A stretch of DNA of 64,000 bases from Punica granatum (lineage: Eukaryota > Streptophyta > Magnoliopsida > Myrtales > Lythraceae), in contig NC_045127.1 of NCBI RefSeq assembly GCF_007655135.1, positions 37,211,538 to 37,275,537 of the forward strand. The letters are read 5' to 3'. The notes beneath the pieces were generated by a model. The model was not told the origin of the DNA and did not search any database. It saw only the letters and a program-made list of their open reading frames with translations. Positions 23,301-33,641 of the stretch are shown piece after piece; position 1 is the stretch's first letter, and each line of letters starts with the position of its first letter. The translations under genes were made by a program, and so were the position numbers.

Positions 23301-25287
23301 GTGGTGTACATTGGAACATTTACACCACGAACAGATTCCATCGTTGCTAGCTTCAAAATACAAGAAAACATATGTCAGAGTAGGTAAGACTATGATAGAC
23401 AACATTAAAAGTCAATCAAATATTTAGAAAGCAGTCAAACAAATGAAGCATACCATGTACAACAAATAGGCTGCTGCAAGAGGAAGAGTGTCAATCAACG
23501 TCTTCGAGGGCACAAGTAACTTGGAATTATCAGAAATAATAAATGATTCGCCTGCATTGAAGGTAATAATCTTTCTTTGTCTTAATATATAAAGAAACGA
23601 ACACGAACATATCATCTGCAAAAGAACAAATAAAACTGTTGTAAATTCACCGGACCAAATGATTAATGCACTCTAGCTAGCTGGGATCAGGTATTTATAG
23701 AACATCAAGACAGTTAATAGTAAGTAAAATGAATTAGAGATATGGATGCAATTGATTCCAAGTTATTAAAGGAAACTCAAGTAAACAATATCTGCCAGAC
23801 ATAAGGTACAATGCAGACATGATCCATGGAAATTAGTGCCAGATAAGCAAGTAATATTGACAGGAGACCAGATTATTGCGAAAGCAAATTGAGAAAAGGA
23901 GCTCAGCTCCAGGATACATAAGGAAAAGGTGAGAACATATAAAGGCAATTAAAGCACGACAATGCCGAGCTTGGCATGGGAAGATACTAATTGTTGCTGA
24001 AGCCAATTCTTTACTATAAGAAAGTTCCACGCAAAGGGGAACTATGTTTTTGAATAATGCTGTTTGAGGCAGTGACTCATTTATTATGAATAAATTAGCG
24101 CTGAAAAGCAGCAGTATCGTATCACCAGACTCAAAAGTACCAACCCAAAATTAAAGAGCAAGAAAGTTTTCATTGCAAGTAACCAACAGGCAGATACCTA
24201 AGAAGAGAAGCATATATAAGGTAAATAAAACTGTGCAAGGATGGAGTTACGATTTACCTGCAAGAGAGTGATCACATTTGCTGATGGGAAACTATAGGAA
24301 GAAAGGGCTGCTTTGTTGAACAGTACCAAGAGAACTGGAAGACAGACAGACAGGCAGGCAAACAGACAAGAGTTGAAAACTGTTCAAAGCTCATCAAGCC
24401 CACACATACAGGAAAAATTCTTTCAACTTGGCCACCAAATCTCACTCCCGCAATCACACCACCTAAGCGAAAACAAGTAAACGAACGAATTGTAATTGCG
24501 TCACCCGGTAACTGTGATTGCTGAGAACATGAAATGGAATTTTCAGCTTGCAATTGAGATGGGGGCATAGAGTAGTTGAAATTAGGGCTAACAAGCTGAT
24601 GGGAAACTATAGGAAGAAAGGGCTGCTTTGTTGAACGGTACCAAGAGAACTGGAAGACAGACAGACAGGCAGGCAGACAGACAAGAGTTGAAAACTGTTC
24701 AAAGCTCATCAAGCCCACACATACAGGAAAAATTCTTTCAACTTGGCCACCAAATCTCACTCCCACTATCACACCACCTAAGCGAAAACAAGTAAACGAA
24801 CGAATTGTAATCGCGTCACCCGGTAACTGTGATTGCGGAGAACATGAAATGGAATTTTCAGCTTGCAATTGAGATGGGGGCATAGAGTAGTTGAAATTAG
24901 GGCTAACAAACAAACAGACGAAAAATTGCAAAAGAAACAACCAAAGAATTCATTTTTGATGCATCAATCAGAATAACTGCAGCTTCCATGGACAAAACAG
25001 TCGGAAGCTTTGCCTCAACAACAGAGTTCAGGAAGGAAGGAATCAATTGAATTCAGTAAAATCAAACAGCACAAACTTTACCGCGAGGGAAACCAAACCA
25101 AGCGCATTCACCAGACATACGAACCTGCGCAGGACATGTAAGAAACGGCGGCGTAGGCGCCGCGCTTGGTCATGGCGGACCCACGGAACAGCTTCTCTTC
25201 GCCTCGGAGGAGCCTCTCTTTCTCCACGTCCCGCGGGGGATCCGACATCGGAAGAATCGGATTGTTGGTCGGCGAATTCGAGGCCAT
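20385..25287 (-). CDS. UGNT1: UDP-N-acetylglucosamine transporter UGNT1-like, ten exons
   Basis: Nucleotide-sugar transporter of the TPT/DMT superfamily. The Arabidopsis relative UGNT1 moves UDP-GlcNAc into the Golgi for N-glycan and GIPC-type glycolipid glycosylation. Exons (minus): 25287-25125, 24334-24258, 23615-23454, 23350-23217, 22568-22438, 22356-22312, 22203-22106, 21429-21322, 20627-20571 and 20459-20385. All have GT donors and AG acceptors, and they join in frame to 1050 nt, 349 aa plus TGA. Landmarks: GSAMTKRGAYAAVSYMS in exon 1, FNKAALSSYSFPSANV in exon 2, NVPMYTTLRRTTVVFT in exon 4, GARDLSFDFYGY in exon 5, NTTLNSAVTQTICGNLK in exon 8, and GSGLYAYYKLVGK at the C-terminus. The hydrophobic pattern fits about ten membrane segments. 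The ATG at 25287 was chosen because the family N-terminus starts there and an AAG repeat lies just upstream. Intron 1 holds a duplicated piece of exon 2. Homology is recalled from memory, not searched. Confidence 0.92.
24281..24909 (-). repeat. 315-bp tandem duplication copying part of exon 2
   Basis: 24281-24595 and 24596-24909 are nearly identical head-to-tail copies. Each includes the polypyrimidine tract, the AG acceptor and the first 54 nt of exon 2. In the distal copy the acceptor is at 24651-24650 and the pseudo-exon at 24649-24596. It has a T-to-C change (Leu to Pro) and lacks the exon 2 end and its CAG|GTAAAT donor. Confidence 0.95.
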
Positions 25288-25299
25288 CGCTGACCCCCT

Positions 25300-25326
25300 C
25301 TTCTTCTTCTTCTTCTTCTTCTTCTT
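25300..25326 (-). repeat. (AAG)n microsatellite in the transporter 5' UTR
   Basis: About nine AAG triplets (minus strand) end roughly a dozen bases before the start codon at 25287. The frame is open upstream through the repeat, so the start was decided by family similarity. Confidence 0.85.
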
Positions 25327-26119
25327 GCCTCTGCGCAGAGGAAGGGAAGGAACCGAGCCGACAGAGAAAACTTCCCACTTGCAGAGGAAAACAAATGTAA
25401 TGGTGAGGGACGATTTAGATCCCTCGTCGTCGTCGTCGAGCACTCTTGACGGGCGCTTGTATTTGTTTTGATCAAACCCTGCCTGAGTTGCAGGAGTGAT
25501 GATCCGAACCGGTTCAACATGCCGTTTCGAATTTGGACCACTGCTTTCAAACCCGGATCGGCCGGTTTGGATGATTGAACGAATGGCGACCTGTTGTGTT
25601 GCCTCGGGGCGGGTTAGCTGAGCAATTGGATTGGACCCCCTACTTTGCTTAGGGACTTGGTCAAAACTCGAAGTCGAAAGCCCAGTAATGAAAATTAATA
25701 CGTCATTTTGCATTTTTTAAAATAAATATTAGTTATTTCATAAATACAAAAACATGTACTTTATTCTTCAAATCAAAGGGTATAATTAAACCAAAAATAA
25801 AAAGTCCAATGATATACTCTTACACCTTTTGTTTCTCTATCTATTTGCTTTTATATCATAAATCTTTATCCTTAAATGAACTAAGGTGGATGACAAGAAT
25901 AAGAAAATATTTTGTGAGGAAAACAAAGTATGAATAAGTGAAAAATAATTTATTTTATTAAATTTAAATTTTTTGTATATTCATTAAATGATTTTGTCTC
26001 AAATATAATTAAATATATATGCCATTATTTTTCATCTTTCTCTCTTTCTCGTAATCATTTTCCCATAACTAACATATAAATAACTTTTAAGAACTTATTT
26101 AATTAAAGGACAATCAAAC
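25327..26119. other. Promoter-side intergenic DNA of the transporter gene
   Basis: A GC-balanced stretch to about 25700 (5' UTR and proximal promoter of the minus-strand gene) is followed by very AT-rich DNA to 26110. No other gene is seen and no TATA box could be assigned with confidence. Confidence 0.5.
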
Positions 26120-26657
26120 TGATGGAGTTGGGATCCGAGCTTCAGGTCCTGATGGTCTTCACAATTCAATCCACACGAACAACACTCCAAGCTAACCTGC
26201 ACGAAGGGACGTCGATCATGTTCCTCGATCCCCTCGATGCTTAAGTCAGTATAGGGTTTATGAGAGTATAGTTAATTGTAAATAATATACATGACCATGC
26301 TTATATAAGAGGAGGATGTGAAAGGATATTGCCGAGATATTCAGATTAAGATATATTATGTAGATATCTACTAGATTCACCACATACCAATAAAGAAAAT
26401 AAATCTGATTATATGAGTCACATTGTAGATACTCGATTGGAGCCTAGCTAAGTCGCGAACCTTGATCAAGTGGGCCTATTCGATGGGCTTAGATTCAAGT
26501 CACTGGGCCCGATACGCATCATTTGGCCCATGTTTGGTTCCTGGCTTGTCTACCAGGAAGCAAACACTTTAGACATGTGTCATCACGCGAGTAGGAAGGA
26601 CTCGAGCACATGGATTGTCGATGGGAGTGTCGAGTCGAATTCTGACTCATGACATCA
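26120..26657 (-). mobile_element. Candidate 3' LTR of element C
   Basis: Bounded by TGATG (26120) and CATCA (ending 26657), and located outside the accessory ORF of element C, where an LTR is expected. No second copy is present in the window and the adjacent sequence is only weakly purine-rich on the minus strand, so this is tentative. Confidence 0.3.
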
Positions 26658-26890
26658 GCAACCATCTTAGGTCATTTTGACTTCTAAAACAACCCATGCA
26701 GGGGCTAGGGCATCATTATTGTTCCTAGCATATCCCATCGTCTCGAATTCCCTCTTTCTTCCTCATTAAACTGCCATTTCTCTTCTCCTTCACCATCACC
26801 TTCTCTGCAAATCCAAACTCTCTAAAATTGCTCCCGCTCTGCTACGATCTCTTCTCTCTCTCTGACTCAATCGCTCTCATTACCAAAGCC

Positions 26891-27599
26891 ATGGCAGAAG
26901 GATCATCATCAGGGCCAAAGGTAAGGCTGTCACTCTACCTCAACCTTCGACTCTAATGAACAGACTCTGCCAGACTACCTTTTTCGATGCTGTAGTAGAG
27001 AGGATGCTACACCATGATGACGGGCTTCACTTGCCCAGTCCATATGCCGACTCGACTAGTGCCAAGGAAGACAAGATTGTCGTGTACCCTGATCAGATCA
27101 GGGCGGGGCTGTGATGGCCCCTCCATGAGTCCATCATAGAAATCACGAAGCACTATAAGAATGCCCCTATGCAGCTGACTCTTCATGTCCTCAAAATTTG
27201 GTTGACCTTCTATATTTACTGTCAACGTAAAGGGTAAGAGTACTCGCTTGTTGAGTTCAAGCACTACTTCAAATTGTCTCATGTAAGTGTTCGCGAGGAC
27301 GCCATGTATTTTTTCAAGGATCATCCAAATGTAAAGAGCAACCCTATCATCAAAGATGAGAGGAAGTCGAATTCCGACTACAGGAAAAGTTTTTTCTTCA
27401 TTTCGCGAGGGGATTGGCCATGGAAGAGAGGGTTGGTCACTGACAATCCACCAACAACTCTCTCTTGCCGAGGTAGTGGATTGGAAAGACTGCTTCCCAA
27501 ATGGGCTCCATCCATTGACCACGACAACATGGGTCAACCCTTATAATCTTGACGAGGCGAAACTCATTCCCGAGAGTCGCGGCGATATTAATTGGGCAT
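26891..27599 (+). pseudogene. Element C accessory ORF, part 1 (putative gypsy-type transposon domain)
   Basis: From about 26914 one frame reads through FFDAVVERMLHHDDGLHLPS, then LHVLKIWLTFYIYC, VEFKHYFKLSHVSV and SFFFISRGDWPWKRGLV. This pattern resembles the plant putative gypsy-type transposon domain (Transposase_28 family). An ATG at 26891 is one frame away, suggesting an indel. In-frame stops are a TGA near 27112 and a TAA near 27236; both fit C-to-T changes of Arg or Gln codons. The frame shifts again near 27470. The ORF is interrupted at 27599 by element B (TSD GGCAT) and resumes after 47233. It runs antisense to the integrase remnant at 57960-59030, as described for antisense extra ORFs in some Tat elements. 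Confidence 0.6.
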
Positions 27600-30500
27600 T
27601 GTGCGCACCCGAATTTCATCTCGTCGGGGCACGCGCGCGCGCCTAATGCAACGCGGCTTGGGAGTGTCCACCTTCCCGGGGACGCGAGACGGACGCAAGT
27701 GAGAAGGAGTCGCCACTTGTCATTTTACGACCTGAAGGTCGAGGGCCGGTAAGTTACCCGGGTCTAGAGGTACGGGGTACACCTAATTGCTAAGGCATAT
27801 GGTTTGCGAAACCCGAGGTTCCGAATTCGGGGGTTCTGTTACATGCGAGCCTATATCTCACATGCCCTATCGGTACTCTAGCTTGTCTAGACTTGCCATT
27901 TTAATTTAATTAACGCTTAATTAAGTTCCGCTCATCTTACGCGTTTTGACACCGTAAATTCGAAGAAACACTCCAACCGTCCACTCTTCGACCGGGATTC
28001 TTAAATGAATAAATGTACAATATAAATCCTCACATTGTCCTCTCAAATAAATAAAAATTACAACAATTGAATCCCGATCGGTTCGCGTTCGGTCATTATT
28101 CCACTCGTGCTCACCGTGTGGTTTGAAAAGACTGAAACTGAAATTAAGATGCGCACTCAGTGTTTAGGGGATTAGATCCCGTAATCTACGATTGGGATGT
28201 TGGACCCCATGTGAATCATGTCCTAAAGGATCGGGCTCGACCCGCATAACAAACAAGTGTAGAAATGTAACAAGTAAGCATAAATAATCAAACAATGGGG
28301 TTTTGTTATTGCCGAATTTACGTGAGTTAACCAATTATTAACCGGGGTATCTTGGCACACAAATCCTACTCTAAAACAAACAAACAGGATGATAGAGAAA
28401 GGATGTAGCATTCGGCATTATTTTTTGTGGACTTGACAAACACAATGTTTGTAATCGAGTCTCAGATGTGTGTGTTGTTTTTAGAATTTTCTGTATTGCG
28501 ACAGTGTAGCATTTACAGATTAGGAGTGTTTTTATCTAAAACCTGAAACCTAACCCTTTGCTAAACTATCTGCCCATGTTTAATTAAGCCGAGTTTGTGA
28601 TTAATTTATTTTCCCGTGTTTTGACCCATTCTAAGCACCAACCTACACTAGGGTGATGGCAGAACAAGAACCGGTAATCATGCCCTTAAACCTGAAAATA
28701 TGTGTGTGTATGGAAAATCAAGATTACGTGACACGTATCTTGGTGCTTTTGAAATTGTGAATTTTAAAGGGACATGATTACAGTTTTTGAACTGTCAACG
28801 CGATTATAGATTATAAACCGATTCGTGCAATTCACTTAAAAGAGGTCAAATGATTTAATTTGGCCAAATTTAACGTCCCAATTACCCGTGTGTGGAATTT
28901 TTTTAGGTTAATTGGAAATTTACCGAATGCTTTGGTCTACGGATTTCGAGCTATCAGAATGGCCATTAGTGGACCATCCGATAAACTCTAATTTCCAACG
29001 GTCTTGAAATTAAAATTTTGATTTTAGGCCGAGTTTACATTATTAAACTGATTCGTGTGAGGTTTCGAATTAAACGAGAAAATAAAGCATTTAAACATGG
29101 ATCAAGAGCACATTATCACGTCAAGCACGACAAACATACAAATTTTACACAATCGGTGCCGCCATGATCGTGATGAACACATACAAACATACACAAACAT
29201 AGTATTAATGAGATCGATAAAACGGCACCGATTCATGGAAAAAAAAAAAAAATCATGCAAAGAGCACGTATTATCATGCTGTATACATATAATTACATAA
29301 ATAAAAATATTTAAATGAGGCACATGCGTTGTCGGTCGGGAATCCAAGTAGGAAAGGGATTGGATATCTTTGAAAAAAATGTCTGGGGACAGATTTGAAT
29401 AATTTTAAAAGAACAGGGACTAATTTGAAAATTCGGATAAAATTTCAGGGGACTGATTTGAAAATTCCAAAAAAATGGAGATTGTGTAAGAATTACTGAA
29501 AATATCCCAGGACTTGTTTGAAATGAATTTAAAATTCGGACTGATCTGAAAAGTGAAAAGACGACCCAAGGACCAAACTGAAACAACCTTAAAAGTTTTC
29601 GGAACTAATTTAAAGATCCCGAAAAATTCGGGGACTGATTGGAACGTGCTAAAAATGACCGGGATTGGACTGAAATGAATTTAAAATTCGGGGAAGATCT
29701 GAAAAGGGTGGAAAATAGCCCCGGGAGTCAACTGAAATGACTTGAAAAGTTCCTAGGAATGGTTAGAAAATTCTGAAAAATCCAAGGACTGATTAGAAAA
29801 TATTAAAAATGGCCGGGACTTAACTAATAATAATTTTAAAATTCGGGACAGATCTGAAAAGGGTGGAAAATAGCCCCGGGACTCAACTGAAACGACTTGA
29901 AAAGTTCCTAGGAATGGTTAGAAAATTCTGAAAAATCCAAGGACTGATTGGAAAATATTAAAAATGGCCGGGACTTAACTAATAATAATTTTAAAATTCG
30001 GGGCCGGTCTAAAAAAATAAAATGCGTCATCTGTACTGAAATGAGACAAAATGAAAAGTTCGTAAAATCGAGTTCGAGACAAATCCGATCACCCACACAG
30101 CCCAATAACACTCATTTCGCATCATATTAATCCAAGCAAACATAGACATTCAGAAATGGAGCCCTAAACATGCCACTAAGTAGAGGATTTACCTAGTTCG
30201 GGAAGTTGAGGGGTGATTCTATAAATAAAAAAATAAAAAAGTCCAAAATCTGTTGGGCGAGTTGGACCGGGCCGTGATGGACCGAGATCTGTGGGGTAGA
30301 CTGGGCCGAGTGGACCGACGCGAGCTGGGCTGGGCTGACGCGAGCTGGGCTGGGCTGACGCGAGCTGGGCCAACTGAACTACTACTGGACCGGGCTAGGC
30401 TGCCGCTGGACACGGGCTGGGCTGCTACCTGCGCTGGCCCGGAGAGCAGTTGTCCCGGTTAGCAGAAAAAGAAATCGAAATAAAGGGGAGGGAGAGATCC

Positions 30501-31604
30501 GGTTCGAGCGGCGAGAGGCGAGCTGGAGGGGAGGGGCGGCGATGATTGAGCTGGAGGAAAAACGGGAGAGCGGGCTGAGGGATGGCGCGAGATCCGGGGC
30601 GAACTCGGAGGCCGCGAGCGTGGGAGAGAGCGTGCGGAGCCGAGAGAAGAAATCAAAAAAAATTCAGGCTGCCTCGGGCGCGCGTGGACGAGTTGTGGGC
30701 AGTGGATTCCCGAGAGAGAGAGTGTCAAAGCTCACGGTGAAATGGGCATCCGAGTTAGGGGAAGTTCCGAGAATCGAGCTCTGGGAGAAAATGGTGTGGT
30801 AGCTGGAAATTTCCGAAGGTTTGAGCTGTGGGCCGGGGGTCCGAGGGTTTCCCGAATTCGCCGCGAAATCGAGCTGTGGTTTTTTTCTTTTTGGATTTTT
30901 GGGAGAATCTGTCTAGAGCGAGAGAGCGAGAGCCTCTAGGGTTTTTGGATTTTATCGATTTCCCAATTGCGGCTAGGGTTTTCGTCGTCTCGTTTTTGTT
31001 CTCTATCCGTTAGGTTTTTTCTCCGTCCTTGTTCTCTGGTCCCCCCCTCCTTGCTGCCCTGGGAGCTGGAAGAAGAACAGTGCAGCCGGGCAAGAATTCG
31101 GGCAGCGGTCAGCAGCCCTGATCGGAATTTTTATTTTTTTAAAAAAGGGGCAACGGTCAGAAGTCCAGACCGACTTCTGACCGTTGCTGACCGACCCACA
31201 GCTATCCTTTTTTTTTAATAAGAAAATTCAAAAATTCGAAAATTTAAGTTTAACGCACGTAGAGATTAAAATTCTCGTCTTTGCAATTAGGTGTCGAAAA
31301 ATTAATCTGAGACCGGCATTTGTGTTTAGAAAAATTCATTGATCAATGTTATGCAATACAATATTTTCCGGCCTTGATTTTAGTCCTGAATTTTAAAAAT
31401 TGACGTTGGCGCACGTAAAATTCAAAAACTACCCATGGAGTATTTTTCGAAAAGAATGGTAAATTGGCGCTAAATTGAGAAAATATTCTATCTCCAAAAG
31501 TCGTGAGTGCTGAAGCGATTAACTAGAAATACTTCCCTCCAATGGATGGTAAAAATGACGATTTTGCCCCTCTGGAGCCGATGGACCGAAATTGGGTGCT
31601 GACA
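27600..31604 (-). mobile_element. 3' LTR of element B (4005 bp)
   Basis: Nearly identical to 43296-47232. It carries a 43-bp stretch near 28026-28068 that is absent from the other LTR, with ACAA at both edges of the gap. Includes the 155-bp repeats and a sense small ORF at 28223-28411. Low divergence between the two LTRs means a fairly recent insertion relative to element C. Confidence 0.95.
29360..30030 (-). repeat. 155-bp tandem repeat in the 3' LTR of element B
   Basis: The landmark AGATCTGAAAAGGG recurs at 29695 and 29850 (155 bp), with diverged units on either side. It is homologous to the repeats in the LTR of element A; the other LTR of B has the same block at about 45020-45690. Confidence 0.85.
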
Positions 31605-31620
31605 GCTTGCCCCTCTTTGG
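31605..31620 (-). promoter_or_regulatory. Polypurine tract of element B
   Basis: The minus strand reads CCAAAGAGGGGCAAGC directly before the TGTCAGCACCC start of the 3' LTR. It is the expected primer for plus-strand DNA synthesis and is also found in element A. Confidence 0.85.
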
Positions 31621-31849
31621 TTGCGTGCTCGGATAGAGGATGCATCCAAAGACCATCAGAGGCACCTTTTTTGGTCCTGGCGACCATCCGGTCATTCTCC
31701 CAATAGCCATTTACCCTCTTGTTTTTGGTATGTGGGAGTAAGCTGTGTAAGTGCAACGGGCCTGTTTGTGGGAAGAAAAAGACAAATGAGTCATAGCAAG
31801 GAAATGATACAATGTGAATTTGTAACCCAAAACAATTAAGGCGATGATG

Positions 31850-32610
31850 AAACCCATAAAGCAATAGATATGGACGCGGAGTCCTGAAAGCGGTAAATGC
31901 GGACACGAAATCCGGAAAGCAGCGAAGATGGACACAAAGTCTTGGAAGCGGTAAACAGGGACGCGAAGTCTTGAAAGCAATAGATGTGGACGCAAAGTCC
32001 GAAAAGCAGTAAATGTGGACACGAAGTCCAGGGACGCAAAGTCCTGAAAGCAATAAATGTGGACACGAAGTCTGGAAAGCAGTAAATGTGGACACGAAGT
32101 CCATGAACGAGAAGTCCCGAAAGCAATAAATGTGGACGCGAAGTCCGGAAAGCAGTAAATGTGGACTCGAAGTCCATGGACGCGAAGTCCTGAAAGCAAT
32201 AAATGTGGACGCGAAGTCCGAAAAGCAGTAAATGTGGACACGAAGTCCATGGACGCGAAGTCCTGCAAGCAATAAATGTGGACGCGAAGTCCGGAAAGTA
32301 GTAAATGTGGACTCGAAGTCCATGGACGCGAAGTCCTGAAAGCAATAAATGTGGACGCGAAGTCCGGAAAGCAGTAAATGTGGACTCGAAGTCCATGGAC
32401 GCGAAGTCCTAAAAGAAATAAATGTGGACGCGAAGTCCGGAAAGCAGTAAATGTGGACACGAAGTCCATGGACGTGAAGTCCTGAAAGTAATAAATGTGG
32501 ACGCGAAGTCCGAAAAGCAGTAAATGTGGACTCGAAGTCCATGGACGCGAAGTCCTGAAAGCAATAAATGTTGACACGAAGTCCGGAAAGCAGTAAAGAT
32601 GGACATGGTG
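31850..32610 (-). repeat. 29-bp / 73-bp higher-order minisatellite in the element B 3'UTR
   Basis: Built from a 29-bp unit (plus strand GGACGCGAAGTCC plus GGAAAGCAGTAAATGT) and a 15-bp short form (GGACTCGAAGTCCAT). From about 32098 they form a regular 29+29+15 = 73-bp higher-order unit with about six to seven copies; for example, short forms start at 32163 and 32236. Long stop-free minus-strand frames (31523-32542 and 31711-32850) are by-products of the repeat. The location matches the 32-bp repeat of element A. Confidence 0.92.
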
Positions 32611-33641
32611 CGAAAATGCAGGGAGTGTAGAAGTAACGGATAATGTTAGGGAATGGTGCGGGGCGCCGGAAAGGGAAGACTCTGATTCGTCGGATTTGAG
32701 TTCAAATTGTGCTTGTGGCGGTGCAATGGTAAGCGTTGTTCGTCGCTCGTTGCATGATTTGACGCCGTATGCCTCCTTGAGGGTCACTCGCTTGGTTTGG
32801 TATTGCGTCCTGTCGCATGCGGCAAACATAAGTCCGTCAGGAGGGGACACCTTTCGGGATCCGCATGCTCATTCCTACACACAGGGAACAGTGGCTAACG
32901 GTCGTTGTCAGTTACGTGATACCGCTGGAATTACGATGTGCAAAGGAAATTTATATAGCGATGCTTCGGGGATTTGGATTCAGTGGCCATTTGAGGGGCG
33001 GCCGTGTCCCCGAATGTGACACGCACTTAACTAAAGGAAAGGCTTTTCATAAGATGGGGCATGGCCTGCAGAGTTTTGAGTAAAGGAAAAGGGATGGATC
33101 TTTAGGATCCTCCAAATCAAGGATATGACGATTCGATCCCATTTCGAGGAGTGTCTCGAGCCTGGAGAGTCGAAGAGAGTTTGCTTGCGTTGAGGACTGC
33201 CGAACCACTACTAGCCGTAGCTTCACGCGAAGTGCCGTTGTTCTTTCGTGGTCAAGCCGACAATTGCCCCTAATTTTTGCCTAGGTCGCAAGATGAGAGA
33301 CGACCTAGCGGGGTATTTTATTTGACTTTTCTCACATGAGTTCTCACTTTTTACTACAATCGCCCTTGTTGGGGTCCGATCGCACCTCTCGGTCCCTCTA
33401 ACTTTTGCCTAGACCGCCCTTTGTGGGTTTTAAATCTAGCGATGAATTGATTTATGCTCTTCTTTTGCCACGACTTGCCTTTGCGGGATTTTAAGCCGTG
33501 CCCCTCGTTCCCTAACTTTTGCCTAGGCCGCCTCAAGGAGGTTTTCGACCTAGCGGGAAAATTATTATTTTTCTCTCTGAAGTATTCTTAGACGAGAAGG
33601 ATTGAATGGACAGGGATAGTACTTCTTGACGAAGAAGGCTA
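32611..33641 (-). other. Element B 3'UTR, non-repetitive and weakly repetitive part
   Basis: Non-coding stretch between integrase and the minisatellite. At 33270-33560 it holds imperfect copies of a roughly 100-bp motif containing CTAACTTTTGCCTAG (plus strand), homologous to 9010-9310 of element A. No gene is seen. Confidence 0.65.

Noticed and set aside
24272..24940. 222-codon minus-strand frame with an internal duplication as a separate gene
   Set aside because: It lies in intron 1 of the transporter, in the wrong frame for exon 2, and is explained by the 315-bp tandem duplication.
20385..25287. GDP-mannose (GONST-type) or UDP-galactose transporter identity for the ten-exon gene
   Set aside because: The RGSAMTKRGAYAA start, GARDLSFDFYGY and GSGLYAYYK end match the UGNT1 type as I remember it. 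A tree would settle it.
26120..26657. Firm LTR call for element C
   Set aside because: Kept only as a low-confidence feature: no second copy, no clear PPT and no testable target duplication.
30166..31130. GC-rich open frames near 30.2-31.1 kb and 45.9-46.8 kb as genes
   Set aside because: They lie at the same place in both LTRs of element B (and a related CT/GC-rich block in A) and have no conserved protein pattern.
31711..32850. Minus-strand 379-codon frame as a gene
   Set aside because: It consists of the 29/73-bp minisatellite of the element B 3'UTR plus flanks, with no family similarity.
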